Part shown: positions 1 to 7,896 of the stretch, one piece after another
Layout: every line of letters starts with the position of its first letter
Position numbering within the stretch: the stretch's first letter is position 1
NCBI RefSeq assembly: GCF_017811815.1
Contig: NZ_JADKZI010000003.1
Coordinates: 467,549-531,548 of the forward strand
Direction: 5' to 3'
Length of the DNA stretch: 64,000 nucleotides
Source: Flavonifractor sp. AGMB03687
GTDB taxonomy: Bacteria; Bacillota; Clostridia; Oscillospirales; Oscillospiraceae
Notes under the pieces: generated by a model
What the model saw: the letters and a program-made list of their open reading frames with translations, nothing else
Database searches by the model: none
Told to the model about the DNA's origin: nothing
Position numbers and translations under genes: made by a program

Positions 1-1
1 C

Positions 2-952
2 GCCTGGTTCAAGCTCTTTGAGAAAGTGGCCACCTACCCTTACAACACCACCGCCGGTACCCTGGATACCCACCGGATCTATGAGGCTTTCCGGGCCGTG
101 GCCGCCACCGGCAAGTACTGCTCCGTCCACCCCTTCGACAAGTACTTCTTTGATGCGGCGGTGGAGAAGATTAAGGCCGAGGGCAAGCCCCTCACCCTGG
201 AGAATGTGCGCCACCTGTGGTACTCCGACGAGGAAATGACCGGCGCGGCCTACCAGCTGTCCTACTACGCCAAGAAGGCGGGACTGAAGTGGTACGCCAT
301 GCACGCCTGGATGCCCGGCTATATTGACCTGGTACGCATGCTTAAGGAGCGGGGCAAAATGACCATCGTGTCCTCCTTCGAGTACATGCCTGCCATGGAC
401 GCCTCCGATGAGATCTACCACATCGACTCCGGCAAGTACATCTACCTCAACCACGACGCCAAGCCGGACAAGGCCAAGATCTGGGAGGCCGTACGGGACG
501 GCACGATCGATATGATCGGCTCCGACCACGCGCCCCACGCCCCTGAGGAGTATCATCCTGAGGACGCCCTTCACACCGGCGCCGGCTTTGCCATGCTGGA
601 CTACTTCGGCCATCTGCTGGTGAGCCACGTAAATGAGGGCGACCTGTCTCTGGAGCGGCTGGTGGAGGTCACCTCTGTCAACTTTGCCAAGACCTTTGGC
701 ATGTACCCCCGGAAGGGCTCCAATCTGCCCGGCACCGACGCCGACTTCACCATTGTGGATCTGAACCAGGAGTGGGAAATCAGCGAGAAGGACACGGTGT
801 ACACCAAGACCCAGACCATCCCCTATGTGGGCCGGAAGATGCACGGCAAGGTCACCGGCACCGTGGTGCGCGGCCGCGTGGTCATGGACAACGGCGTGAT
901 GGACGCTCAGCCTGGCTGGGGCAAGATGATCACTGCCGAAAACAGCAAGTAA
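2..952 (+). CDS. Dihydroorotase-like amidohydrolase, 5' end outside window
   Basis: The reading frame is already open at base 2, so the GTG at 26 is internal and the N-terminal part with the first metal-binding His pair is missing. The visible 316 residues match the C-terminal two thirds of cyclic amidohydrolases (dihydroorotase, hydantoinase, allantoinase). The clearest motif is GSDHAPH (nt 518-538), the metal-site Asp region of dihydroorotases, followed by the usual C-terminal beta-sandwich strands (GRKMHGKVTGTVVRGRVV). Such enzymes open or close a cyclic imide ring using one or two zinc ions; dihydroorotate to N-carbamoyl-aspartate is the expected reaction beside dihydroorotate dehydrogenase genes. 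The next gene starts 14 bases after the stop, so they are cotranscribed. Hydantoinase or allantoinase activity cannot be excluded. Confidence 0.82.
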   Translation, partial: AWFKLFEKVATYPYNTTAGTLDTHRIYEAFRAVAATGKYCSVHPFDKYFFDAAVEKIKAEGKPLTLENVRHLWYSDEEMTGAAYQLSYYAKKAGLKWYAMHAWMPGYIDLVRMLKERGKMTIVSSFEYMPAMDASDEIYHIDSGKYIYLNHDAKPDKAKIWEAVRDGTIDMIGSDHAPHAPEEYHPEDALHTGAGFAMLDYFGHLLVSHVNEGDLSLERLVEVTSVNFAKTFGMYPRKGSNLPGTDADFTIVDLNQEWEISEKDTVYTKTQTIPYVGRKMHGKVTGTVVRGRVVMDNGVMDAQPGWGKMITAENSK

Positions 953-965
953 GGGGGGTAGACCC

Positions 966-2285
966 GTGGAAGCGATTTTTCCTGTCATCTCAGGGCTGCT
1001 GGAGCGGGACGGCCGCTTCACCCGCTGGCTGGAGGTAGAGGCCGCACTGGCCTCTGCCCAGGCCCAGCTTGGCATTATCCCCCAAAAGGCAGCGGAGGAC
1101 ATCTCCTCCGCTGCCCACGTGGATAAGCTGGATCTGAGCCGCTACGACGCTCTCTACGCCAAGACCGGCCACCCTATGGTTGCCATGCTCCGTCTGCTGG
1201 AAGAAGCGGCAGGTCCGGAGAGCGGCCAGTACATCCACCTGGGCGCCACCACCCAGGATGTGATGGATACCGCTCTTATGCTGGCTGTAAAGGCCTTCTT
1301 TGACTGCGGACGGCCCAAGCTGGTGTCTATCCGGGATGCGGCGGTGGCTCTCTGTGAACGCTACGCCGACACCCCCATGATGGGCCGTACCCACAACATC
1401 CAGGCCCTGCCCATTACCTTTGGCTACAAGGCCGCCATTTGGGCCGACGAGCTCCAGCGCTCCATTGATCGACTGGACCAGAGCCGGGCGCGCATCCTGG
1501 TGCTCCAGCTCTCCGGCGCGGTGGGCTCCATGGTTTCCTTCGGTGAGAACGGGGACGCCATCCAGGCCCTCATGTCCAAGTCTCTGGGGCTGGGCGTACC
1601 GGGGATCTGCTGGCATGTGGCTCGGGACCGCTTTGCCGAGTTTACGGCGGAACTGACCCTGATTGCGGGCTGCCTGGGCCGCATCGCCCAGGAGGTATAC
1701 CTGCTTATGGGTACCGAGATCGGCGAACTGGGTGAGCCCTGGGCAGAGGGAACCGTGGGCTCCTCCACCATGCCCCACAAGATCAACCCCACCAACAGCC
1801 AAACCATGATGAGCCTGGCCCGGGATATCCGCTACCACAACGGCGCCGTCCAGGAGATGATGTGGGTGGATCACGAGCGCAACCTCATGCATTTTGCCGG
1901 AGAACGGGAACACATTGAGGCCGCCTGCCTGGCCGCCGCACAGCTGCTGGATCTGGCGGACAAGATGCTCTCTGGTCTGCGGGTCAACGTAGAAAATATG
2001 CAGGCCAATCTGAACAAGCTGGGTGGGCTGACACAGTCCGAGCATGTCATGCTGGAGCTGGGCAAAGCCATCGGCAAACAGCACGCCCATGAGCGGATCA
2101 ACCACATCGCCGTAGATGCCTTCCAGAACGGCAAGCACTTTGAGACCGAGCTGGCCCGGGATCCGGTAGTATCACAGCACCTGACGGCGGAGCGCATTCA
2201 TACATTGCTGGATCCATTGCAATATCTGGGGCAGTGCCCCGCCCTGGCCCACCGCACAGCGGAGACGTTGAAAAAACAGAAATGA
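966..2285 (+). CDS. Aspartase/fumarase superfamily lyase (PurB-like)
   Basis: This 439-residue protein belongs to the fumarase/aspartase/adenylosuccinate lyase superfamily, whose members eliminate an amine or other group from the beta carbon of a succinyl moiety to give fumarate. It carries the family signature GSSTMPHKINP (residues 265-275), the TTQDVMDTA segment near residue 95 and the GRTHNIQALP segment with its active-site His near 143. Start is GTG behind AAGGGGGG. It overlaps the malic enzyme start by ATGA, implying translational coupling. The automatic name would be adenylosuccinate lyase, but the neighbours are dihydroorotase, malic enzyme and dihydroorotate dehydrogenase rather than purine genes. 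An N-substituted aspartate such as carbamoyl-aspartate, or aspartate itself, is therefore a serious alternative substrate. This is inference; the sequence shows only the family. Confidence 0.85.
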   Translation: MEAIFPVISGLLERDGRFTRWLEVEAALASAQAQLGIIPQKAAEDISSAAHVDKLDLSRYDALYAKTGHPMVAMLRLLEEAAGPESGQYIHLGATTQDVMDTALMLAVKAFFDCGRPKLVSIRDAAVALCERYADTPMMGRTHNIQALPITFGYKAAIWADELQRSIDRLDQSRARILVLQLSGAVGSMVSFGENGDAIQALMSKSLGLGVPGICWHVARDRFAEFTAELTLIAGCLGRIAQEVYLLMGTEIGELGEPWAEGTVGSSTMPHKINPTNSQTMMSLARDIRYHNGAVQEMMWVDHERNLMHFAGEREHIEAACLAAAQLLDLADKMLSGLRVNVENMQANLNKLGGLTQSEHVMLELGKAIGKQHAHERINHIAVDAFQNGKHFETELARDPVVSQHLTAERIHTLLDPLQYLGQCPALAHRTAETLKKQK

Positions 2286-3475
2286 GTGATATGAGAATGA
2301 CGCCCATTGCACAAGAGAGTCTGAAGCTGCACTATGAAAAACGGGGCAAAATCGAAGTGGTGTCCACCGTACCGGTCAAGGACAAGAACGATCTGTCCCT
2401 GGCCTATACTCCGGGCGTGGCCCAACCCTGCCTGGAGATCCAGAAGGATATAAACAAAAGCTATGAACTGACCCGGCGGTGGAATCTGTGCCTGGTGGTC
2501 ACCGACGGCAGCGCGGTGCTTGGCCTGGGAGACATTGGCCCCGAGGCGGGCATGCCGGTTATGGAGGGCAAATGTGTGCTCTTCAAGGAATTCGGCGGTG
2601 TGGATGCCTTCCCGCTTTGCATCAAGAGCCACGATGTGGACGAGATTGTACGTACCATTCAGCTGATTTCCGGCTCCTTCGGCGGCGTAAACCTGGAGGA
2701 TATCTCGGCTCCCCGGTGCTTCGAGATCGAGCGCAAGCTCAAGGAGTGCTGTGACATCCCCATCTTCCACGACGATCAGCATGGTACGGCGGTCATTACC
2801 CTGGCCGGACTTACCAACGCTCTGAAGGTGGTAGGCAAGAAAAAAGAGGATATCAAGGTTGTCATGAATGGTGCCGGTGCCGCCGCCATCGCCATTGCCA
2901 AGCTGCTGCTGGCAGCGGGAGTAAAGGATGTGACCCTGTGTGACCGTAACGGCGCCATCTACGAAGGACGCGAGAAGGGGATGAACCCCATCAAGAATGA
3001 GATGGCCAAGATAACCAACCTGGCCAAGAAGCAGGGCACTCTGGCCGATATGCTGGTGGGTGCCGATGTGTTCATCGGTGTGTCCGCTCCTGGTGCAGTG
3101 ACTACGGAAATGGTCAAGACCATGAATAAGGACGCCATCATCTTTGCCTGTGCCAACCCCACTCCGGAGATTTTCCCCGACGATGCCCGGGCCGGAGGGG
3201 CAGCCGTGATTGCCACCGGCCGCAGCGACTTCCCCAACCAGATCAACAACGTGTTGGCTTTCCCCGGCATCTTTCGAGGCGCCTTTGACGTGCGGGCCCG
3301 AGACATCAACGAAGCCATGAAGGTGGCTGCCGCCGAGGCCCTGGCAGGCCTGATCTCCGACGAGGAGCTGAGTGCCGACTACATTATCCCCGCCGCGTTT
3401 GATCCCCGCGTGGGCAAGGCTGTGGCCGCCGCTGTAGCCCAGGCCGCCCGGGACAGCGGCGTGGCCCGCATCTGA
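2282..3475 (+). CDS. NAD(P)-dependent malic enzyme
   Basis: The 397-residue protein oxidatively decarboxylates malate to pyruvate and CO2 with reduction of NAD(P). It has the compact bacterial malic enzyme plan: substrate domain with AYTPGVA (41-47), [10 protein letters not shown] (81-90) and FHDDQHGTA (162-170), then a Rossmann domain with NGAGAAA (196-202). I chose the ATG at 2282, which overlaps the preceding stop, because an upstream in-frame extension to 2234 would lie wholly inside the previous gene. Eleven bases separate it from pyrK. Its presence in an operon with dihydroorotate-handling enzymes is unusual: it would pull fumarate-derived malate to pyruvate and supply reducing equivalents. 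Confidence 0.93.
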   Translation: MSDMRMTPIAQESLKLHYEKRGKIEVVSTVPVKDKNDLSLAYTPGVAQPCLEIQKDINKSYELTRRWNLCLVVTDGSAVLGLGDIGPEAGMPVMEGKCVLFKEFGGVDAFPLCIKSHDVDEIVRTIQLISGSFGGVNLEDISAPRCFEIERKLKECCDIPIFHDDQHGTAVITLAGLTNALKVVGKKKEDIKVVMNGAGAAAIAIAKLLLAAGVKDVTLCDRNGAIYEGREKGMNPIKNEMAKITNLAKKQGTLADMLVGADVFIGVSAPGAVTTEMVKTMNKDAIIFACANPTPEIFPDDARAGGAAVIATGRSDFPNQINNVLAFPGIFRGAFDVRARDINEAMKVAAAEALAGLISDEELSADYIIPAAFDPRVGKAVAAAVAQAARDSGVARI

Positions 3476-3486
3476 GGAGGACGCCT

Positions 3487-4245
3487 ATGCGCGCTACGTT
3501 ATTGGAAATCCGCCCGATCACCGGGCGGGATATCTGTTATGTATTCCGCTGTCCTCAGGTGGCCGCTGCGGCCCGGCCGGGGCAGTTTGTGGAGCTGAAG
3601 CTTACCGAGGGCTATCAGACCCCCTTTCTCCGCCGACCCATCAGTATCTTTGATACCGACGGGCAGGAAACCTTCTCCCTTCTGGTACGCACAGTAGGAG
3701 AAGGAACCACGGCTATGATGGTCTGGCCCGTGGGCCACTCTGTAGATGTGCTGGGCCCCCTGGGAAACGGCTTTACATGGAACGACCATCATCAGACCTG
3801 CCTGTTGGTAGCCGGCGGTATCGGCTTGGCACCCTTGGCACTGTCGGCACGCCGACTGCTGGAAGAGGGCAAGCGGGTACGTCTGCTCTTTTCGCCCCGG
3901 CGGGACCAGGCGCTGCTTGAAGCGCTGCCCTTCCAGGACCGGCTGGAGGTGGCCACTTCGGAAAACCGCGCTGCCCTGGCAACCACACTGGAGTCCCTGC
4001 TGGAGGGCACCGACTTATTGTTGGCCTGCGGCCCGGAGGGGCTGCTTGAGACCGCGGCCCGGTGCGCGATGGCCCACGGTGTACCCAGTCAGCTCTCCAT
4101 GGAGCGGAGAATGGCCTGCGGCATCGGTATCTGTCTGGGCTGTGCCATCACTATCCGGACCAACGGGGAACTGACCTATAAAAAGGTGTGTAAGGACGGA
4201 CCTGTCTTTTCCGGAGAGGAGGTGGCCTTCCATGAAACGCCCTGA
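3487..4245 (+). CDS. pyrK: Dihydroorotate dehydrogenase electron-transfer subunit
   Basis: This 252-residue iron-sulfur flavoprotein carries electrons between NAD(H) and the FMN of the PyrD subunit in class 1B dihydroorotate dehydrogenase. Visible are the FAD-binding RRPISI motif (49-54), the nucleotide-binding AGGIGLAPL around 110, and the C-terminal [2Fe-2S] ligands C211, C216, C219 and C235. Length is normal for the family. A GAGGA site precedes the ATG. It overlaps the pyrD start by 14 bases, the standard pyrK-pyrD arrangement. Because the enzyme is NAD-linked it can run either way: dihydroorotate oxidation in synthesis, or orotate reduction in fermenting clostridia. Confidence 0.93.
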   Translation: MRATLLEIRPITGRDICYVFRCPQVAAAARPGQFVELKLTEGYQTPFLRRPISIFDTDGQETFSLLVRTVGEGTTAMMVWPVGHSVDVLGPLGNGFTWNDHHQTCLLVAGGIGLAPLALSARRLLEEGKRVRLLFSPRRDQALLEALPFQDRLEVATSENRAALATTLESLLEGTDLLLACGPEGLLETAARCAMAHGVPSQLSMERRMACGIGICLGCAITIRTNGELTYKKVCKDGPVFSGEEVAFHETP

Positions 4246-5158
4246 GGTTCAATTGGGTCGGCTGCGTCTGCGCAATCCCGTGCTGGGCGCCTCCGGCTGT
4301 ACCGGCCACGGCTATGAACTGGCCTCCTATACCGATCTGTCCCGCTACGGAGCAGTGAGCCTGAAGACCGTTACACCGCTGCCCCGGGTGGGCAATCCGC
4401 CCCAGCGGGTATGCGAGGTCCCCTCTGGTGTTCTTAACTCCATCGGACTGCAGAACCCGGGTCGGGATGCCTTCTTTGCGCAGATCATGCCCCGGGTTCT
4501 GGAGTGCCTGGATCGGGATCAGATCATCGTCAGCGTGGGCGGCGACAAGGTGGAAGACTACGTCGAACTTTGCCGTGCGGTGGAGGAGCGCTTCGGAACA
4601 CGCATCGCCGCCCTGGAGCTTAACGCCGCCTGCCCCAATGTCTCGCACGGCGCCGGATTCTACAGCCGGGACCCGGAGGCAGCCGCTGCACTGGTGGCAG
4701 CGGTACGGAACGCGGTGGATTTGCCGGTGCTGGTCAAGTTCAATACCAATTTCCCCAATTATCTGGAGGTGGCCCAGGCAATCGAGCAGGCCGGGGCCGA
4801 CGCCCTATACACCACCAACACACCGCTGGGAATGAAAATCGACTGGCGGACCCGTCAACTGGTTTTAGGCAATGGCCGCGGTCCCATCTGCGGCCCGGCC
4901 ATCCGCCCCATCGGCGTGCTGCGCACCTGGGAACTCTATGAGCATGTAAACCTGCCCATCATTGCCAGCGGTGGCATCTGCACTTGGGAAGATGCCCTGG
5001 AGTATATTTTGGCTGGTGCCTCTGCCGTGGGAATCGGCAGCGCTCAATTTGTTTATCCCGATGCAGCCAGCCGTCTGGAGCAGGATTTGGATGCCTATCT
5101 CCACCGGGAAGGCCTAGAGAGCATCCAACCATTGGTGGGTGCAGCTCACAAATCATAA
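4232..5158 (+). CDS. pyrD: Dihydroorotate dehydrogenase (class 1B catalytic subunit)
   Basis: The 308-residue FMN barrel interconverts dihydroorotate and orotate. The N-terminal ASGCTGHG, the GNPPQRV and LNSIGLQNPG segments and the catalytic-loop Cys in ELNAACPNV (C134) are those of class 1B enzymes, and the C-terminal FMN phosphate region (ASGGI, GASAVGIGSAQF) is intact. The usual VKLSPN strand reads VKFNTN (168-173; Lys169 kept), so the flavin/substrate pocket has changes that could mark a specialised paralogue. It is the last gene of the operon, followed by a hairpin at 5216-5243. No pyrE or pyrF follows, unlike typical clostridial pyr operons. Confidence 0.9.
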   Translation: MKRPEVQLGRLRLRNPVLGASGCTGHGYELASYTDLSRYGAVSLKTVTPLPRVGNPPQRVCEVPSGVLNSIGLQNPGRDAFFAQIMPRVLECLDRDQIIVSVGGDKVEDYVELCRAVEERFGTRIAALELNAACPNVSHGAGFYSRDPEAAAALVAAVRNAVDLPVLVKFNTNFPNYLEVAQAIEQAGADALYTTNTPLGMKIDWRTRQLVLGNGRGPICGPAIRPIGVLRTWELYEHVNLPIIASGGICTWEDALEYILAGASAVGIGSAQFVYPDAASRLEQDLDAYLHREGLESIQPLVGAAHKS

Positions 5159-5215
5159 CTGCAGCAAGCCCTTGCCGCCTGACTTGAGTACTATACTTTT
5201 GTCATACAGAAAAAG

Positions 5216-5243
5216 AAAACCTGGCGCATATGCGTCAGGTTTT
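5216..5243. terminator. Bidirectional terminator hairpin
   Basis: Thirteen-base arms (AAAACCTGGCGCA / TGCGTCAGGTTTT, one G-T pair) are separated by two bases and flanked by A and T runs. It lies between the convergent pyrD and YczE-like genes and can serve both. Confidence 0.85.
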
Positions 5244-5274
5244 CCACATTTCGTTTCAATTTGTGTATATCTCA

Positions 5275-5955
5275 TCAGAAGCAGATGCGGTTCATTACGG
5301 GCAGCAGCACCTTCTGGATGGGCTTCATGGCGGAGCCCACCAGCAGGGCGCACAGGATGGTGCCCTCACGCACGCCGTAGAGCCCGTGGAGGAACACCAC
5401 GGACAGAACCAGAGCCGCCACAACCACGATGCAGTCCACCACAACCTTGACCTGGTGGAAACTCTTGCCGGGCAGCAGCTCGGTAATGGCGCTGGTCATG
5501 CCCTCCATAGGCATGTTGATCAGCTTGGTGCCCACGTACATGGACACGCCCACGGCGATCATGACGATGCTCACCGCCAGCATCACCAGCTTGCCGAAAT
5601 AGGTGGGAAGGGCAAAATCACCCACCACAAACTTGGCAAAGTCCGTAAAGTAGCCGAAAATGGTGGAGAAAATGATCTGGGTCAGGTTGATCCACTTGAA
5701 CTGCTTGCGCAGCAGCAGGATCTGCACCACAATGTAGCAGCCAAAGACGATGATGACGCAGGTGCCCAGGTTGCTCCCGGTGATCAGCGAGATCACATAG
5801 GGCAGGGAGTTGACCGTGGATACGCCCAATTCCGAATTGACGGAGATGGCCACACCAAAGGCCATGATGAGCAATCCCAGTACATAAAACAGGATGCGGT
5901 AAACGAACTTCCGTGCCCGGACGCCCCCGCTCAGGGCTGCCGACGATTCACTCAT
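5275..5955 (-). CDS. YczE/YyaS/YitT-type integral membrane protein
   Basis: This 226-residue protein is almost entirely hydrophobic, with about five to six predicted membrane helices. It opens with GLLIMAFGVAISVNSELGVS, the pattern of the COG2364 (YczE) family: a first helix followed by a loop with a conserved small-residue, GVSTVNSLPYVIS-like stretch. The family has no settled biochemical function; transport is often assumed. The start ATG has a GAGGGGG ribosome site six bases upstream. It is divergent from the GntR-family gene at 6196 across a 240-base region with palindromes, suggesting that the regulator controls it. It could move a substrate or product of the neighbouring operon, but nothing in the sequence proves this. 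Confidence 0.75.
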   Translation of the reverse strand: MSESSAALSGGVRARKFVYRILFYVLGLLIMAFGVAISVNSELGVSTVNSLPYVISLITGSNLGTCVIIVFGCYIVVQILLLRKQFKWINLTQIIFSTIFGYFTDFAKFVVGDFALPTYFGKLVMLAVSIVMIAVGVSMYVGTKLINMPMEGMTSAITELLPGKSFHQVKVVVDCIVVVAALVLSVVFLHGLYGVREGTILCALLVGSAMKPIQKVLLPVMNRICF

Positions 5956-5971
5956 ATTAGAATCCCCCTCA

Positions 5972-6032
5972 TTTGTTATAACATCATTATACTAGCATAC
6001 TTAGTTAACTATGTCAAAGGCTGTACCGGGAT
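5972..6032 (-). promoter_or_regulatory. Promoter and palindromes upstream of the YczE-like gene
   Basis: Read on the minus strand there is TTGACA followed after 17 bases by TAGTAT (overlapping TATAAT). The perfect palindrome TAGTTAACTA (6002-6011) sits inside the spacer, and TGTTATAACA (about 5973-5982) lies just downstream of the -10. Both have the size and symmetry of GntR/FadR-subfamily operators. Confidence 0.5.
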
Positions 6033-6131
6033 TTGTCGCTTGATCCGCCGCTTTCTGCCTTTTCGACAAAACTTTTTGCCTTATTTTATCCATTGTACCC
6101 ATAGCAGATCAGTCAAAATGGAAACTATGAC

Positions 6132-6160
6132 TTGAAAAAAGCCGCCTGATATGCTAGGAT
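6132..6160 (+). promoter_or_regulatory. Promoter of the GntR-family regulator gene
   Basis: TTGAAA (6132-6137), a 17-base spacer and TAGGAT (6155-6160) with a TG extension. The ATGCTAG.AT core around this -10 also occurs at the opposite promoter, so one protein may act on both. Confidence 0.5.
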
Positions 6161-6195
6161 AGCTAGTTAGAAGAGATTACCTGAGGTTAGAAAGG

Positions 6196-6942
6196 ATGTG
6201 CGCTCCATTGGCAAACGAAGAAAAACAGGGCGCTTTTGAAAAATTCCACCCCGTAGAGACCAAACGGGCCAGCGAGGCCATTTTTGAGCAGGTCAAAAAC
6301 CTAATCATGCGGGGCGAACTCAAGCCGGGTGACCGCCTGCCCAGCGAACGAAATATGATGGAGCTCTTCCACCGCAGCCGCCCCACCGTGCGGGAGGCTC
6401 TGCGCATGCTGGAGCGCTCCGGCTATATCCGCACCATTCCCGGCAGCAATGGCGCGGTGGTGCTCAAGCCCAACAACAAGCTGCTGGAGAACTCCCTGAA
6501 GGACGCCCTGATGGTGGGCCATATCAGCCTGGCCGACATCAGTGAATACCGCCGTTCCAGCGAGGTGACCACCGTGATCTGGGCGGTCCACCGCCGCACG
6601 GAGGAGGACATCCAGGCCATGGAGCAGTATCTGGCCGACATGAAGAACAGCATAGACGACTATGAGACCTTCATCAGCATGGACTCCCACTTCCATGGAC
6701 TGCTGGCCGCTGCCTCCCAGAATAAGGTGAGCGTCATCTTCAACCGGGCCTTCAGCAAGGTCAATCAGGCCTTTATGAAGGACAAGCTGCTCTCCCTTCC
6801 CCCTGAGGAGAAGCACGCCATGGCCTGCCGGGTCCAGGCCATGCATGAGGCCATTTTTGAGGCCGTCCGGGATCAGGACGAGGAGCGGGCCAAGGAGGCC
6901 ATGCTCGTCCATATGAACGCCTTCAGCCTGGATCTGCAGTAA
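6196..6942 (+). CDS. GntR/FadR-subfamily transcriptional regulator
   Basis: The 248-residue protein has an N-terminal winged helix (roughly 24-90: PGDRLPSERNMMELF then SRPTVREALRMLERSGYI, the textbook GntR recognition pattern) and an all-helical C-terminal FCD-type ligand domain (about 100-240) with the metal-ligand-like residues D163/H165 (SMDSHFHGLL) and H215. FCD regulators typically sense small organic acids. A GAGG site lies about 9 bases before the ATG. It is divergent from the YczE-like gene and follows the dihydroorotate operon, so an organic-acid effector such as orotate or a C4 acid is plausible but unproved. A related palindromic sequence (TTTGTTAGTATAACAT, 6951-6966) follows the stop codon. 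Confidence 0.88.
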   Translation: MCAPLANEEKQGAFEKFHPVETKRASEAIFEQVKNLIMRGELKPGDRLPSERNMMELFHRSRPTVREALRMLERSGYIRTIPGSNGAVVLKPNNKLLENSLKDALMVGHISLADISEYRRSSEVTTVIWAVHRRTEEDIQAMEQYLADMKNSIDDYETFISMDSHFHGLLAAASQNKVSVIFNRAFSKVNQAFMKDKLLSLPPEEKHAMACRVQAMHEAIFEAVRDQDEERAKEAMLVHMNAFSLDLQ

Positions 6943-7029
6943 GCACAATCTTTGTTAGTATAACATAAAAGAGCCCTCCGGCATAGGGCGGTGGTCGTAA
7001 AACAGTTAACAGCCACAGTAGTTTTGCTC

Positions 7030-7058
7030 TTGTATCTTATCCTGTTATATGATAATAT
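7030..7058 (+). promoter_or_regulatory. Promoter of the VOC gene
   Basis: TTGTAT (7030-7035), 17 bases, TAATAT (7053-7058). Its position excludes the in-frame ATG at 7049 as the true start of the next gene. Confidence 0.55.
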
Positions 7059-7111
7059 GGGGCCGACAAGATATACAAATCGGGATTTGGCGGAATAAGG
7101 AGTGTATTGTA

Positions 7112-7522
7112 ATGAGATTGGATGGATATGGGCTGTTCGTTAAGAACATGGCAACAATGATCCAGTTTTATCGAGATGTATTAGGATTTGAGATCAAAGA
7201 AGATGAAAACACTGATAATGTATACTTAGTAAAGGATGGCACCCTCTTTTTGCTTTATGGGAGAAATGATTTCGAAAAACTAACAAGCAAAAGATATGAG
7301 TATCTTACGGGAGTAAATGCACATTCTGAGATGGCGTTGTATGTTGACACATACGAGGAAGTTGATAAGCAATATAAAAATGCTATTGACCATGGCGCAA
7401 CTTCTTTGTTAGAACCAACTACTGAGCCTTGGGGACAAAGGACGTGCTTTATTGCTGACCCAGAAGGAAATATCATCGAGATCGGTTCGTGGAACAAGCC
7501 CTATGAGGATAAGGATCTATAA
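7112..7522 (+). CDS. VOC-family (glyoxalase/bleomycin-resistance-like) protein
   Basis: This 136-residue protein has two beta-alpha-beta-beta-beta units of the vicinal oxygen chelate fold: an opening GLFVKNMATMIQFYRDVLGF and a closing RTCFIADPEGNIIEIGSW, where the Glu is a typical metal ligand. Members include glyoxalase I, dioxygenases and drug-binding immunity proteins; the substrate here is unknown. I start at the ATG at 7112, behind TAAGGAG, because an earlier ATG at 7049 lies inside the promoter. Base composition is visibly AT-richer than the flanking genes and codon choice differs (many AAA, GAT, TTA), which suggests recent acquisition. Confidence 0.85.
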   Translation: MRLDGYGLFVKNMATMIQFYRDVLGFEIKEDENTDNVYLVKDGTLFLLYGRNDFEKLTSKRYEYLTGVNAHSEMALYVDTYEEVDKQYKNAIDHGATSLLEPTTEPWGQRTCFIADPEGNIIEIGSWNKPYEDKDL

Positions 7523-7574
7523 TGTCGACAACTTCCAGTTTGCCGGGATGCTGTAAAATACTTTCCGGACAAAA

Positions 7575-7832
7575 GGGCGCACTTCTATACTCTACTGTCG
7601 GGAGTATCGTGCGTCCTGCCGAGCTTCATTCGACCTCAGCAGAAAAACTGCATGACCGAGGATGTTGCGTCACTTTTTCCGTCAAGGTGGCTACACCCCC
7701 TTGCGCCGCTAAAGCGGCTATCCCCTGTGAACTTGCTGGCGGCGAACGGTTTTGACAAACCGTTCGCCGCCAGCAAGTTTGAATTATGTGTAGAAAACAA
7801 TCCTCCGTATGATTGCAACCATGCGGAGGATT
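7575..7832. repeat. Cluster of inverted repeats, possible palindromic element
   Basis: Three inverted repeats lie in the 374-base gap between the VOC and GlcD genes. One is imperfect (about 7575-7617, GCGCAC...GTGCGT). One is a perfect 23-base arm palindrome with a four-base loop (7730-7752 / 7757-7779, core TTGCTGGCGGCGAACGG). The third has 13-base arms with one G-T pair (7799-7811 / 7820-7832, AATCCTCCG...CGGAGGATT). Small open frames here have no ribosome site and I regard the stretch as non-coding. A dispersed miniature palindromic element is a reasonable reading, which needs a genome-wide copy search. Confidence 0.5.
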
Positions 7833-7896
7833 CACTGTTTTATGAACACCGCTCTATAGCCGGAGGGCTCTTTATTTTTCAATCCGGCCGTCTGTT

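Noticed and set aside
966-2285. Plain annotation as purine-biosynthetic purB
   Set aside because: The superfamily is certain, but no purine gene is near and the operon points to aspartate/fumarate chemistry, so the gene symbol was withheld.
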